A DNA stretch of 64,000 nt from Propionibacterium sp. (lineage in GTDB: Bacteria > Actinomycetota > Actinomycetes > Propionibacteriales > Propionibacteriaceae), in contig JAAYTZ010000060.1 of the NCBI GenBank assembly GCA_012517965.1, positions 24,917 through 88,916 on the forward strand. Direction: 5' to 3'. Of the stretch, positions 8,202 to 16,617 are shown one piece after another. Under the pieces are notes generated by a model. That model had not been told where the DNA came from, searched no databases, and was given only the letters and a program-made list of their open reading frames with translations. Position 1 is the first letter of the stretch. The number at the start of each line of letters is the position of its first letter. Both the position numbers and the translations under genes were made by a program.

Positions 8202-8996
8202 ATGACCGCACCGCAGCCACGCCCGGGCTCGGAGTCGCCCGCCGCCGCGATCGAGAGGCTGGAGCGGCGCTTGGGCGTCGTGCGCGCGCTGGCCGCCGTG
8301 GCGGCGGCGCTGGGGCTGGTGGCGGTGGCGCTCGCCGCGTTCGCGCTCGCGCGGCCCACCCCGGTCGCCCCCCAGCCCACCGCGTCGGCGACCGCCACGG
8401 TGGCCCCCACGACCCTGCAGATGATCAGGACGGGCAAGCCCGCGGACGCCGGGGTGGCGCCCAGCGGCGCCATCGTGCTGGGGGCGCCCGGGAAGGGGTA
8501 CCCGGTGCTCGACATCTACGAGGACTTCCAGTGCCCGGCCTGCGCCAGCGTCGAAAGGACCTTCGGGCCCCAGGTGGACGCGCTGCTGGCCGACGGCCGC
8601 ATCGAGGTGCGGTACCACATGATGTCGTTCCTGGACGGCATGCTCCGCAACGACTCCTCGGTGCGCGCCGCGGCCGGCGGCTTCTGCGCCCATGAGCAGG
8701 GCAAGTTCGCGGCGTGGCACGGCACGTTGTTCGCGAACCACCCCCAGACCGAGGGGGACGGCTGGACCGACGCACAACTCGCCGACTTCGCGAAGGCTGC
8801 CGGGCTCGACGTGACCGCCTGGTCGTCGTGCGTCGCCTCGAACAAGTACGCCCAGCAGGTCACCGACGCGAACGAACTATCCCTGGCGGGCGGGGTCAAC
8901 GCCACCCCGACGTACAAGCTCAACGGCACCAAGCTCGACCTTCAGAAGGTCGTCAACCTCGGCGGGCTCGGCAAGGTCGTGGACGCCAACCGCTGA
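8202..8996 (+). CDS. membrane-anchored DsbA-like thiol:disulfide oxidoreductase
   Basis: 264 residues. A hydrophobic anchor at about 25-50 is followed by a Ser/Thr/Pro/Ala linker and a DsbA/thioredoxin domain from about residue 80. The active site is CPAC (C111, C114) inside the YEDFQCPAC motif, and a cis-proline ATPTY lies near the C-terminus. Two further cysteines (in GGFCAH and WSSCVA) resemble those of actinobacterial extracytoplasmic DsbA proteins. It should oxidise or isomerise disulfides in exported proteins. GAAGGG lies upstream of ATG 8202. It is 16 bases downstream of lepA, and tail to tail with the rhomboid gene (3 bases between). Confidence 0.88.
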   Translation: MTAPQPRPGSESPAAAIERLERRLGVVRALAAVAAALGLVAVALAAFALARPTPVAPQPTASATATVAPTTLQMIRTGKPADAGVAPSGAIVLGAPGKGYPVLDIYEDFQCPACASVERTFGPQVDALLADGRIEVRYHMMSFLDGMLRNDSSVRAAAGGFCAHEQGKFAAWHGTLFANHPQTEGDGWTDAQLADFAKAAGLDVTAWSSCVASNKYAQQVTDANELSLAGGVNATPTYKLNGTKLDLQKVVNLGGLGKVVDANR

Positions 8997-8999
8997 GCG

Positions 9000-9617
9000 C
9001 TACCGGACGGGCGCCGTCCGCCGGCGGCGTTCGGCGGTGCGGTGCAGCAGCCACGCCGCCAGGACGCCTCCGGCCGCGCCGCCCAGGTGCCCCTGCCACG
9101 ACACGTGCGCGGAGGTCGGCAGGACACCCCACAGGATGCCGCCGTACACGGCGAACACCGCCACGGCGAGCAGGATCTGGCGGGCGTCGCGGCTGAACAG
9201 GCCGCGGCTCAGCAGGTAGGTCAGCCAGCCGAAGACCAGACCGGACGCGCCGATCGTCACCGAGTCCGGCGGCGACAACAGCCAGACCGTAGCCCCGGAC
9301 GCCGTGACCGCGGTGAACGTCGACACCACCCAGCGCTTCAGGCTGGACAGCAGGATGACGGTCCCGAGCAGGAAGAACGGCGCCGAGTTGCCGATCAGGT
9401 GCCCCCAGTCGTCGTGAAGGAGGGGGGCCGTGTAGATCTGCGGCAGTTCGGCCGGGTCGCGCGGGCTGACGCCGAACTGCTCCAACGCCGACCCGGTCAC
9501 GGTGTCGACCAACTCCAGCGCCCACAGGAAAGCCAGGAGCACCCCCATGACCAGCGCGGCGGCCGGCAGCGTGAAGCGTTCGCCGCGGCGGGGCAGGGCC
9601 GGGAGTTCGATCCTCAT
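9000..9617 (-). CDS. rhomboid-family intramembrane serine protease
   Basis: 205 residues with about six hydrophobic segments. The catalytic Ser is in the GASG motif (IGASGLVFGWLTYLL), the catalytic His in the GHLGGAAGG segment of the last membrane helix, and the upstream HLIGNS segment matches the conserved His/Asn of rhomboids. It cleaves membrane proteins within the bilayer; the substrate is unknown. ATG 9617 has no clear Shine-Dalgarno; CACACT on the minus strand ends 6 bases before it, a possible leaderless start. It diverges from the nucleoside phosphorylase gene (49 bases between starts). The family assignment is strong because both catalytic residues are visible. Confidence 0.9.
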   Translation of the reverse strand: MRIELPALPRRGERFTLPAAALVMGVLLAFLWALELVDTVTGSALEQFGVSPRDPAELPQIYTAPLLHDDWGHLIGNSAPFFLLGTVILLSSLKRWVVSTFTAVTASGATVWLLSPPDSVTIGASGLVFGWLTYLLSRGLFSRDARQILLAVAVFAVYGGILWGVLPTSAHVSWQGHLGGAAGGVLAAWLLHRTAERRRRTAPVR

Positions 9618-9653
9618 GCGGCCAGTGTGCCAGGGGCCCCGGAGGGGCCCGGC

Positions 9654-9659
9654 TAGCAT
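9654..9659 (+). promoter_or_regulatory. -10 box TAGCAT for a leaderless phosphorylase mRNA
   Basis: The hexamer ends 7 bases before ATG 9667 and no Shine-Dalgarno is present, so transcription probably starts at or next to the start codon. Confidence 0.55.
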
Positions 9660-9666
9660 GCGGGGC

Positions 9667-10479
9667 ATGCGTGCGGACATCGGCATCATCGGCGGCTCAG
9701 GGTTCTACTCGTTCTTCTCCGAGGCGGAGCGCGTCGAGGTGACGACCCCGTTCGGGGCGCCGACGGCCCCGCTGACGATCGGTGAGGTGTCCGGGCGGCG
9801 GGTGGCGTTCCTGCCCCGGCACGGCGAGCACCACCAGTTCCCGCCGCACCGGGTGAACTACCGGGCCAACCTCTGGGCGCTGCGGTCGGTCGGCGTCCGC
9901 CAGGTGCTGGCCCCCTGCGCGGTGGGGTCGCTCCAGGCCCGGCTCGGGCCCGGCGCGTTCGTCGTGCCCGACCAGGTCGTCGACCGCACGTGGGGGCGTC
10001 CGCACACCGTCTACGGCGAGGTGGGGCCCGTGGTCCACGTGGGAATGGCGGACCCCTACTGCCCCAACGGGCGGGCCGCGCTGCTGGCGTCGGCGTCCGG
10101 GGACACCCCGCTGGTCGACGGCGGGACCCTCGTGGTGATCAACGGGCCGCGCTTCTCGACGCGCGCGGAGTCGCGCTGGCACTCCGCCGCCGGCTGGTCG
10201 GTCGTCGGCATGACCGGGATGCCCGAGGCGGCCATCGCGCGCGAGCTGGCGATGTGCTACTCGACCGTGTGTTGCGTCACCGACGCCGACGCCGGCCTCG
10301 AGGGTGAGGAGGGCGTCACCCACCTCGACGTGCTGCAGGTGTTCGCCGACAACATCGAGCGGCTGAAGGCGCTGCTGCTGCGCACGGTCGCGGCGCTGCC
10401 GGACGCCGAGGCGTCCGGGGCCTGCTCCTGCCGGCACGCTCTGGACGGGCTGACGCTCCCGTTCACCCTGCCCGGATGA
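9667..10479 (+). CDS. MTAP/PNP-family nucleoside phosphorylase (S-methyl-5'-thioadenosine or 6-oxopurine specific)
   Basis: 270 residues. The N-terminal IGIIGGSGFYSF, the LPRHGEHHQFPPHRVNYRANLWAL segment and the VINGPRFSTRAES motif are those of the methylthioadenosine/hypoxanthine phosphorylase family. Phosphate binding is expected at the GGSG and RHG motifs. The enzyme splits 5'-methylthioadenosine or inosine/guanosine with phosphate. The substrate-deciding region reads GMTGMPEAAIAREL, fitting the MTAP subfamily, but I cannot separate MTAP from 6-oxopurine phosphorylase with certainty. It overlaps hemW by 4 bases (ATGA), so the two are co-translated. Confidence 0.85.
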   Translation: MRADIGIIGGSGFYSFFSEAERVEVTTPFGAPTAPLTIGEVSGRRVAFLPRHGEHHQFPPHRVNYRANLWALRSVGVRQVLAPCAVGSLQARLGPGAFVVPDQVVDRTWGRPHTVYGEVGPVVHVGMADPYCPNGRAALLASASGDTPLVDGGTLVVINGPRFSTRAESRWHSAAGWSVVGMTGMPEAAIARELAMCYSTVCCVTDADAGLEGEEGVTHLDVLQVFADNIERLKALLLRTVAALPDAEASGACSCRHALDGLTLPFTLPG

Positions 10480-11690
10480 GCCCGTCCGCCCTGCCCGACG
10501 GCGACCCGGCCCCTCCGGACGGCGCGTTGCCGGCGGCGGCGCTCGCCGAACTGCCCGGTCGGGGCCTCGGCGCCTACGTGCACGTGCCGTTCTGCGCGTC
10601 CCGGTGCGGCTACTGCGACTTCAACACCTACTCCGCCGCCGATCTCGGCGGCGCCCCCGGAACCTCGCGGGCCGACTACCTCGACGCCGTGGCGGCCGAG
10701 ATCGGCCTCGCCCGCCGGGTGCTCGGGGACGCGGGCCCGTTGACGACGGTGTTCGTCGGGGGTGGGACGCCGACGCTGCTGGCCGCCGCCGAGTTGGGGG
10801 GCCTGCTCGGCCGCCTTCGCGACGCCTTCGGCCTGGCCCCGGACGCCGAGGTCACCACCGAGGCCAACCCCGACTCGGTGACGCCCGAGTCGCTGGCCGC
10901 CCTGGTGGCGGCCGGGTTCGACCGCATCTCGTTCGGGTTGCAGTCGGCGGTGCCGCACGTCCTGGCCGTCCTGGAGCGCACCCACACGCCCGGCCGGGCC
11001 CTGGCCGCGGTGACGTGGGCGCGGGCGGCGGGCTTCCGCTCGGTCTCGCTCGACCTGATCTACGGGACGCCGGGGGAGTCCCTGGCCGACTGGCGGCGCA
11101 CCCTGGACGCCGCCCTGGGCGCCGGCCCCGACCATGTCTCGGCGTACTCGCTGATCGTCGAGGAGGGGACGCCGCTGGCCCGCCGGATCCGCCGCGGCGA
11201 GCTGCCCGCGCCCGACGAGGACCTGCACGCCGACTTCTACGAGGCCGCCGACGAGGCGCTGACCGCGGCCGGCTACGGCTGGTACGAGGTGTCGAACTGG
11301 GCGCGGCCCGGGCACGAGTGCCGGCACAACCTGGCCTACTGGACCGGCGAGCCCTGGTGGGGCTTCGGGCCGGGCGCCCACGGGCACGTGGGCGGCGTGC
11401 GCTGGTGGAACGTCAAGCACCCGCGGCGCTACTCCGAACTGCTGGCGGCCGGGCGGGCGCCGGCGGCCGGCCGGGAGACCCTCACGGCGTCCGAGCGCCG
11501 CGTCGAGCGGGTGCTGCTGGAGGTGCGCCTCCGCGCGGGCCTGCCCCTGGACGTGCTGACGGACGCCGAACAGGCGCGAGTACCGACACTGGTCGCCGAC
11601 GGCCTCGCGGTGGCCGACCACGGCCGCCTCACGCTCACCCGGCGCGGACGCCTGCTCGCCGACGCGGTCATCCGCGACCTGCTGGACTGA
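10476..11690 (+). CDS. hemW: HemW, radical-SAM haem chaperone (formerly HemN-like)
   Basis: 404 residues. The radical-SAM cluster motif CxxxCxxC is seen as CASRCGYC after HVPFC near residues 38-48. FVGGGTPT and the FGLQS segment follow, and the HemN C-terminal domain contains EVSNWARPGHECRHNLAYW. HemW delivers haem to respiratory enzymes rather than making coproporphyrin; the extra cysteine of true HemN is not seen. The position after lepA is conserved in actinobacteria, with only the DsbA-like, rhomboid and phosphorylase genes between. Its start overlaps the phosphorylase stop. In an organism with a nine-haem NrfHA system, haem trafficking is relevant. Confidence 0.93.
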   Translation: MSPSALPDGDPAPPDGALPAAALAELPGRGLGAYVHVPFCASRCGYCDFNTYSAADLGGAPGTSRADYLDAVAAEIGLARRVLGDAGPLTTVFVGGGTPTLLAAAELGGLLGRLRDAFGLAPDAEVTTEANPDSVTPESLAALVAAGFDRISFGLQSAVPHVLAVLERTHTPGRALAAVTWARAAGFRSVSLDLIYGTPGESLADWRRTLDAALGAGPDHVSAYSLIVEEGTPLARRIRRGELPAPDEDLHADFYEAADEALTAAGYGWYEVSNWARPGHECRHNLAYWTGEPWWGFGPGAHGHVGGVRWWNVKHPRRYSELLAAGRAPAAGRETLTASERRVERVLLEVRLRAGLPLDVLTDAEQARVPTLVADGLAVADHGRLTLTRRGRLLADAVIRDLLD

Positions 11691-11792
11691 TCGGTGGTCG
11701 CGATCGTCGGGGGTGGCCCGTCTCGTCGCCGACCGGACGCCGTGGCCCGCCGTGGCCCCCGGGTGGCGCCTGTTGTTGTCGGCGACCTCGTC

Positions 11793-11798
11793 TAAGGT
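11793..11798 (+). promoter_or_regulatory. -10 box TAAGGT for leaderless DUF3097 mRNA
   Basis: Ends 6 bases before GTG 11805, and no Shine-Dalgarno lies between. A TTGTTG element lies 14 bases upstream. Confidence 0.55.
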
Positions 11799-11804
11799 GC
11801 CAGC

Positions 11805-12665
11805 GTGAATCGTTACGCGGGCGACGTGCTGGGTCGGGGCTGGCAGCAGGCCGGACGCCGCACAGCCGTGCCGACCCCCGTCGAGCGGGACCTGGTGCTC
11901 GAGGAGCCCACCTCCGGCTTCGTCGGCGCCGTCGTCGGCTGGGAGAACGGGTTGGTGGTGCTGGAGGACCGCCGGGGCAAGCGGCGTTCGTTCCCGTTCG
12001 GCCCCAACTTCTGGCTCGACGGCGCACCGGTCGACCTGAGGCCACCCGTCCGGGCGCGGACCGCCCGCGACGCCGCCCAGCAGTACAACCGGACGCACAC
12101 GGCGTCCGGCTCGCGGATCGGCCCGGCCGAGGCGGCCCGGGTCGCCCTGCCGAGTCGCCTCTACGTCGAGGGCCGCCACGACGCCGAACTCGTCGAGAAG
12201 GTCTGGGGCGCCGACCTGCGCCACGTCGGCGTGGTCGTCGAATACCTCGGCGGCATCGACGACCTGCCCGCCATCGTGGCGGAGTTCGCCCCCGAGCGGG
12301 GCCGCCGCCTCGGCGTCCTGGTCGACCACCTGGTGCCCGGCACCAAGGAGGCGCGGATCGCCGAGCGGGTCACCGGCGCGCACGTCCTGGTCACGGGGCA
12401 CTCCTACGTCGACGTGTGGGCCACCGTGAAGCCGGAACGACTCGGCCTGCGTGCCTGGCCGGACGTTCCCCGCGGCCAGGACTGGAAGAAGGGCGTGTGC
12501 GCCGCCCTCGGCTGGCCCCACGCCACGCAGGCCGACATCGCCCGCGCCTGGCAGCACATCCTGCGGCAGGTGACGAGCTGGCGCGACCTCGACCAGCGCC
12601 TCCTGACCGAGGTCGAGCGGCTCATCGACTTCGTCACCGAGGACCACCTCGACCGGGAGTCCTGA
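11805..12665 (+). CDS. DUF3097 family protein
   Basis: 286 residues, matching the size and sequence style of the actinobacterial DUF3097 family, commonly found near hemW and hrcA. Seen: an N-terminal beta-rich part with FPFGPNFWLDG, then LYVEGRHDAELVEKVWG and GRRLGVLVDHLVPGTKEARIA. The latter pair resembles a Toprim-like nucleotide or metal-binding core (Glu in VEGRHD, Asp in VLVDHL). The molecular function is unknown. Start GTG 11805 follows a -10 box directly. The next gene begins 1 base after its stop, so the two form an operon. Confidence 0.8.
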   Translation: MNRYAGDVLGRGWQQAGRRTAVPTPVERDLVLEEPTSGFVGAVVGWENGLVVLEDRRGKRRSFPFGPNFWLDGAPVDLRPPVRARTARDAAQQYNRTHTASGSRIGPAEAARVALPSRLYVEGRHDAELVEKVWGADLRHVGVVVEYLGGIDDLPAIVAEFAPERGRRLGVLVDHLVPGTKEARIAERVTGAHVLVTGHSYVDVWATVKPERLGLRAWPDVPRGQDWKKGVCAALGWPHATQADIARAWQHILRQVTSWRDLDQRLLTEVERLIDFVTEDHLDRES

Positions 12666-12666
12666 G

Positions 12667-13452
12667 GTGCGGACGGACGCCGTCACCGATCTCATCCGCG
12701 ACGTCGCCGCCCGGCTGATCCTGCCCCGGTTCGGTCACCTGCGCCCCGATCAGGTGGTCGCCAAGGCGCCCGGGGACCTCGTCACGGTGGCCGACCGCGA
12801 GGCCGAACTGGAGCTGGCGCGCGTCCTGGCCGCCCACCACCCCGGGGCGCTGATCGTCGGGGAGGAGGCGGCCTTCGCCGACCCGCGGCTCGTCGCGGAC
12901 GTGCCGGACGCCGAGCAGGCCTGGCTCATCGACCCGCTGGACGGCACGGCCAATTTCGCCGGCGGGCGGCCCGACTTCGGGGTGATGGTGGCCGAGGTGC
13001 GCAACGGCGAGGTCGTCCGGGGCTGGATCTGGCAGCCGGTTCACCGCCGGTTGTTGGTCGCCGAGCACGGCGCGGGCGTCGAGTGCGACGGCGTTTCCCT
13101 GCCGCGCCTGCCCGACCCGCAGGACCCGATCCGGGGTGCCGTCCCGCGGCGGCTGCGCCGCGAGCCCGTGCCCGGGTTCGACCTCCGGTCCTCCTCGCAC
13201 AGCTGCGCGGTCGACTACCCCGCCCTGCTGCTGGGCGACCTGGACCTCGTCGCCTTCCGGCACACCCAGGCGTGGGATCACGCCGCGGGCGTCCTGATGG
13301 TGACCGAGCTGGGGGGGTTCGCCGCGGCTCATCCGGGCATCCCCTGGCGGCCCGGCGTCCGGGGCCCCGTGCTGCTGTCGGCCTCGTCGGCCGAGCTTTG
13401 GCGGCACGCGGACGCCGCGCTCGTCACCGAGCGCGTCCTGGCGGGCGGCTGA
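12667..13452 (+). CDS. inositol-monophosphatase family protein (histidinol-phosphatase or inositol-phosphatase)
   Basis: 261 residues. The metal-binding motifs of the family are present: GEEA (residues 59-62), DPLDGTANF and the C-terminal WDHAAG. These coordinate magnesium for hydrolysis of a phosphomonoester. Members act on inositol-1-phosphate, histidinol-phosphate or related sugars; sequence alone does not decide here, and there is no neighbouring his or inositol gene. GTG 12667 starts 1 base after the upstream stop (TGAGGTG), indicating translational coupling with DUF3097. Confidence 0.85.
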   Translation: MRTDAVTDLIRDVAARLILPRFGHLRPDQVVAKAPGDLVTVADREAELELARVLAAHHPGALIVGEEAAFADPRLVADVPDAEQAWLIDPLDGTANFAGGRPDFGVMVAEVRNGEVVRGWIWQPVHRRLLVAEHGAGVECDGVSLPRLPDPQDPIRGAVPRRLRREPVPGFDLRSSSHSCAVDYPALLLGDLDLVAFRHTQAWDHAAGVLMVTELGGFAAAHPGIPWRPGVRGPVLLSASSAELWRHADAALVTERVLAGG

Positions 13453-13473
13453 CGAGACCCGAAGACTCCCGGT

Positions 13474-13523
13474 CACACTCCCACGTCCGGTTGGTTACGA
13501 GTGTGTGGGTCTGTTGATAGGTT
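13474..13523 (+). promoter_or_regulatory. inverted repeat and leaderless promoter of the DeoR gene
   Basis: CACACTC (13474-13480) and GAGTGTG (13499-13505) form a 7-bp inverted repeat with 18 bases between. The right arm lies just upstream of TAGGTT (13518-13523), which ends 5 bases before ATG 13529. The arms cover the -35 region, as expected for an autoregulatory operator of a DeoR-type repressor. This is inferred from geometry only. Confidence 0.4.
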
Positions 13524-13528
13524 GGCGC

Positions 13529-14323
13529 ATGGCCAAGGACGCTCGAGTCGACGACGCGAAGCTCTACCCGCAGGAACGACACGCCCGAATCCTGGAACTG
13601 GTCGCGACCAGGGGCCGCGTCGAGGTCACGACGCTGGCCGAGGAACTCGACGTCACCACCGAAACCATCCGCCGCGACCTGACCAAGCTCGTCCGGCAGG
13701 GGCTCGTGCGCCGGGTCCACGGCGGGGCGATCCACGTCGAGCGGCTGGGCTACGAGCCGACGCTCAGCGTGCGGGGCGAGCGGTTCGCCGCCGAGAAGGA
13801 GCGGATCGCGCGAGCCGCCCGCGATCTGCTTCCCGACGGGGGGTCGGTGCTGCTCGACGCCGGGACGACCACGATGGCGCTGGCCCGGCTGCTGCCGCAG
13901 GACCGGGCCCTGACGGTGGTGACCAACTCGATCCCGGCGGCCACGCTGCTCGCCACCATGCCCAAGGTCGACTTCTACCTCCTCGGCGGTCGCGTCCGGA
14001 GCCGCACCGCGGCGGCGGTCGGGCGGTGGGCGTCCGCGGCCCTGGCCGATCTGGCCATCGACGTCGCGTTCATCGGCACCAACGGCCTCACCGTGGAGCA
14101 CGGCCTGACGACCCCCAACCTCGACGAGGCCAACACCAAGGCCGCCATGATCGCCGCGTCGCGGCGGGTCGTCCTGTTGAGCGACCACTCCAAGGTCGGT
14201 GCCGTGCAGTTCTGCAAGTTCGGCGACATCGCCCAGTTGGACGCGATCGTCACCGACACGGGTCTGGACGAGGAGACCGCCGAGCGGCTCGCGCAGCGCG
14301 GCCCGGACGTCCTCCGGGTCTGA
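13529..14323 (+). CDS. DeoR/GlpR-family transcriptional regulator
   Basis: 264 residues. N-terminal winged helix at about residues 14-70 includes the DeoR signature ARILELVATRGRVEVTTLAE and TIRRDLTKLVRQGLVRRVHGGA. The C-terminal DeoRC sensor domain (about 85-245) has LDAGTTTMALA and DHSKVGAVQFCKFGD. Such proteins bind phosphorylated sugars or nucleosides and repress catabolic operons. Here it stands alone, with no sugar kinase or PTS gene beside it, so the target is unknown. ATG 13529 is preferred to the upstream GTG 13505 because a -10 box lies 5 bases before it. A DeoR-like inverted repeat upstream suggests autoregulation. Confidence 0.9.
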   Translation: MAKDARVDDAKLYPQERHARILELVATRGRVEVTTLAEELDVTTETIRRDLTKLVRQGLVRRVHGGAIHVERLGYEPTLSVRGERFAAEKERIARAARDLLPDGGSVLLDAGTTTMALARLLPQDRALTVVTNSIPAATLLATMPKVDFYLLGGRVRSRTAAAVGRWASAALADLAIDVAFIGTNGLTVEHGLTTPNLDEANTKAAMIAASRRVVLLSDHSKVGAVQFCKFGDIAQLDAIVTDTGLDEETAERLAQRGPDVLRV

Positions 14324-14325
14324 GC

Positions 14326-14349
14326 GTCCCCGCGGGCCGCCTGCGGGAC
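14326..14349 (+). terminator. possible hairpin terminator after the DeoR gene
   Basis: GTCCCCGC (14326-14333) pairs with GCGGGAC (14343-14349) with one bulged base, just 2 bases after the DeoR stop. No U-tract. Confidence 0.35.
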
Positions 14350-14402
14350 GGGCCGGGGGTCTCCACGATGGCGGGCGGGGCCGGATCGGGGAGGATGCTG
14401 CC

Positions 14403-14786
14403 ATGAAGTTGGTGCTCCGCGTCATCGCCACCGCCGTCGCCGTGGCGGTGGCCGCCTTCGTCGTGCCGGGCGTGTCGGTGCAGGGGCCCACCCCCTCGGC
14501 ACGTCTCCTGACGCTGATCGTGGTCGCCGCGGTGATCGGCCTCATCAACGCGTTCGTCAAGCCCCTCGTGGTCGGCCTGTCGAGCTGCCTGATCCTGTTG
14601 ACGTTCGGGCTGTTCCTGCTGGTGGTCAACGCCTTGATGCTCATGTTGGCCGCCTGGGTCGCGCAGAGCCTCGGCTTCGGCTTCTTCGTCAGCGGGTTCT
14701 GGGCCGCCCTCATCGCCTCGCTGATCGTCAGCCTCGTCAGCGGCATCATGAACGGCCTCCTGGGCACCGACCGCCGGGAGGCCTGA
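14403..14786 (+). CDS. phage-holin-4 superfamily membrane protein (YvlD-like)
   Basis: 127 residues, almost entirely hydrophobic, with four predicted membrane segments (about residues 5-25, 33-55, 60-85, 95-120). The LINAFVKPLV and LLGTD segments match the widespread bacterial family named after phage holins but found in chromosomes without phages. Its function is unknown. GGGAGG lies 9 bases before ATG 14403. There are no phage genes nearby, so I regard it as an ordinary chromosomal membrane protein. Confidence 0.82.
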   Translation: MKLVLRVIATAVAVAVAAFVVPGVSVQGPTPSARLLTLIVVAAVIGLINAFVKPLVVGLSSCLILLTFGLFLLVVNALMLMLAAWVAQSLGFGFFVSGFWAALIASLIVSLVSGIMNGLLGTDRREA

Positions 14787-14806
14787 GCCGGACGCCGCCG
14801 GGCCGG

Positions 14807-15487
14807 CTACGGCGCCGCGGCCGCGAGCCACGCCCGCTGGGCGGCCACGAAGGCCCGATCGACCGGACGCCCGTGGCCCGGCACCACGGTGGTCGCCGGC
14901 CCGCAGCGCCGGAGCAGGCGATCCAAAGCCCGGAGCCAGCCCGGCAGCGAGGTGTCCAGCTCGATCGACGGCGGCCCGGCCTCCTCGACGAGGTCGCCGG
15001 CGAACACCAGGTCGGCGTCCGGCACGATCACGACGCTGTCGCCCGGGGTGTGCGCCGGGCCGAGGTGGGTGATCCCGACCGGTCGGCCGCCCAGGTCGAG
15101 GGCCGCCCTGCGGCGGAACGCGCGGCCGGGCCGGGCGAGGTCGGCCCGGCTCAGGCCCATCTCGGCCAGTTCCCGCGCCAGCCCCGCGTGCCGCAGGACC
15201 GAGCCGGGGATGCTCCGGTGCCCGTAGGTGGCGACGTCGGCGAAGGCGGCGAGCCCGAACAGGTGGTCGTAGTGGTGGTGGGTCACGACTGCGGCCACCA
15301 CCGGAACGCCGGCGGTCGCCTCGGCGGCCGCCCGGATCGCGCGCCCCTGGCTGGGGCACGACCCGGTGTCGACCACGAGGCACCCCGTGCCACCCGCGAC
15401 CAGCCCGACCGTGACGGACGCCGGCTCGGCCCGCGCCCACCACACCCGGTCGCCGAGCGGCGCGAACCCGGTGAGGCTGACGTCCAT
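14807..15487 (-). CDS. MBL-fold metallohydrolase
   Basis: 226 residues. The THHHYDH motif at about residues 69-75 is the HxHxDH metal site of class-B beta-lactamase-like hydrolases. Further metal ligands are seen in [18 protein letters not shown] and VVPGHGRP. The overall pattern is close to subclass-B-like quinoprotein-relay or flavorubredoxin-type small hydrolases, but no specific substrate can be named. ATG 15487 has no Shine-Dalgarno; TAGGGT on the minus strand (15499-15494) ends 6 bases before it, so the mRNA is probably leaderless. It is divergent from hrcA, and the hrcA operator lies between. Confidence 0.83.
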   Translation of the reverse strand: MDVSLTGFAPLGDRVWWARAEPASVTVGLVAGGTGCLVVDTGSCPSQGRAIRAAAEATAGVPVVAAVVTHHHYDHLFGLAAFADVATYGHRSIPGSVLRHAGLARELAEMGLSRADLARPGRAFRRRAALDLGGRPVGITHLGPAHTPGDSVVIVPDADLVFAGDLVEEAGPPSIELDTSLPGWLRALDRLLRRCGPATTVVPGHGRPVDRAFVAAQRAWLAAAAP

Positions 15488-15493
15488 GCCGCC

Positions 15494-15499
15494 ACCCTA
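15494..15499 (-). promoter_or_regulatory. -10 box TAGGGT for leaderless MBL-hydrolase mRNA
   Basis: Minus-strand hexamer ending 6 bases before ATG 15487. Confidence 0.5.
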
Positions 15500-15530
15500 G
15501 CCCGGTGGCCGACCCACCCCCCGCACGGGG

Positions 15531-15561
15531 TAAGCTGGCACTCGGCACCGCTGAGTGCCAG
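15531..15561 (+). promoter_or_regulatory. CIRCE operator (HrcA site) with overlapping -10 box TAAGCT
   Basis: CTGGCACTC (15535-15543), 9 bases, GAGTGCCAG (15553-15561): the exact 9-9-9 geometry of CIRCE, with outer bases shifted to G/C relative to TTAGCACTC. TAAGCT (15531-15536) overlaps the left arm, so bound HrcA would block polymerase. Controls hrcA-dnaJ and probably the following rsmE-tgt run. Confidence 0.9.
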
Positions 15562-15600
15562 CCGCGGCGCGCCCGAAACGACCGGCCAGGAGGTGACCCC

Positions 15601-16614
15601 ATGGACGACCGCAAGCTCGCGATCCTGCGGGCCATCGTGACGGACTACGTGAGCTCGCGCGAGCCGGTGGGCTCGCGGGCCCTGGTCGAGCGGCACAACC
15701 TTCAGGTCTCCCCGGCCACCGTGCGCAACGACATGGCCGTGCTGGAGGAGGAGGGCTACATCACCCAGCCCCACACCAGCGCCGGCCGCATCCCCACCGA
15801 CAAGGGTTATCGCCTGTTCGTGGACCGGCTGGCGCAGGTCAAGCCGCTGAGCGCCGCCGAGAAGCGGGCCATCTCCACCTTCATGGCGGGCGCCCTCGAC
15901 CTGGACGACGTCGTCCGCCGCACGGTTCGTCTCCTGGCGCAGCTGACCCAGCAGGTGGCGATCGTGCAGTACCCGGTGGTGTCCCGGGCGACGATCCGGC
16001 ACGTGGAGGTCGTCCAACTCTCCGACGAACGGGCCCTGGTGATCGTCGTCAGCAGTTCCGGCCGCATCGAGCAGCGTCTGATCGAGCTGGCCGGTGTGTT
16101 GGAGAACGAACTCGACGAGCTGCGCGCCCGGGTCAACGCGGCGCTCGTGGGGCTGACCGCCGCGCAGGCGCTGGACCGGCTGGGCGGCGTCCTCGACGAG
16201 CTGCCGCCGGCCCTGGCCGGGCCGGCCGACGTGGTCGTGGCGGCCCTGCTCGAGATGATGGCCGCCGACCCCTCGGCGCGGGTGATGGTCGGCGGCGTCC
16301 CCAACCTGACCCGGTTCGGGGACCAGTTCGAGACGACCGTCAAGCCCGTCCTGGAGGCGCTCGAGGAGCAGGTGGTCCTGCTCCGCCTGCTGGGCGAGGC
16401 GTCCAGTTCGGTCGACGTCACCGTCCGGATCGGCCACGAGAACCCCTACGAGCCGTTGCAGTCGACGTCCGTCGTCGCCGCGGCGTATGGTCTGGACGCC
16501 GATGTGTGGGCGACGCTCGGCATCGTCGGGCCCACCCGGATGGACTACCCCTCCACCATGGCCTCCGTGCGGGCCGTCGCACGGTACGTCGGCCGGTTCC
16601 TGGCAGAAGGATGA
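15601..16614 (+). CDS. hrcA: heat-inducible transcription repressor HrcA
   Basis: 337 residues. N-terminal winged helix (residues 1-75) with [26 protein letters not shown] and [19 protein letters not shown]; the HrcA dimerisation and core domains follow, with [16 protein letters not shown] near the C-terminus. HrcA binds CIRCE at normal temperature and is kept active by GroEL. AGGAGGTGA precedes ATG 15601 at good spacing. A CIRCE element lies 40 bases upstream, so the gene is autoregulated. dnaJ begins 3 bases after its stop. This hrcA-dnaJ pairing is standard in actinobacteria. Confidence 0.97.
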   Translation: MDDRKLAILRAIVTDYVSSREPVGSRALVERHNLQVSPATVRNDMAVLEEEGYITQPHTSAGRIPTDKGYRLFVDRLAQVKPLSAAEKRAISTFMAGALDLDDVVRRTVRLLAQLTQQVAIVQYPVVSRATIRHVEVVQLSDERALVIVVSSSGRIEQRLIELAGVLENELDELRARVNAALVGLTAAQALDRLGGVLDELPPALAGPADVVVAALLEMMAADPSARVMVGGVPNLTRFGDQFETTVKPVLEALEEQVVLLRLLGEASSSVDVTVRIGHENPYEPLQSTSVVAAAYGLDADVWATLGIVGPTRMDYPSTMASVRAVARYVGRFLAEG

Positions 16615-16617
16615 CGC

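Noticed and set aside
10257..12695. An 812-codon minus-strand open frame over hemW and DUF3097
   Set aside because: Same GC-shadow effect. The plus-strand genes have clear family motifs and starts.
14403..14786. Phage holin as a sign of a prophage
   Set aside because: The family is common in chromosomes without phages, and no integrase, capsid or lysis gene is near.
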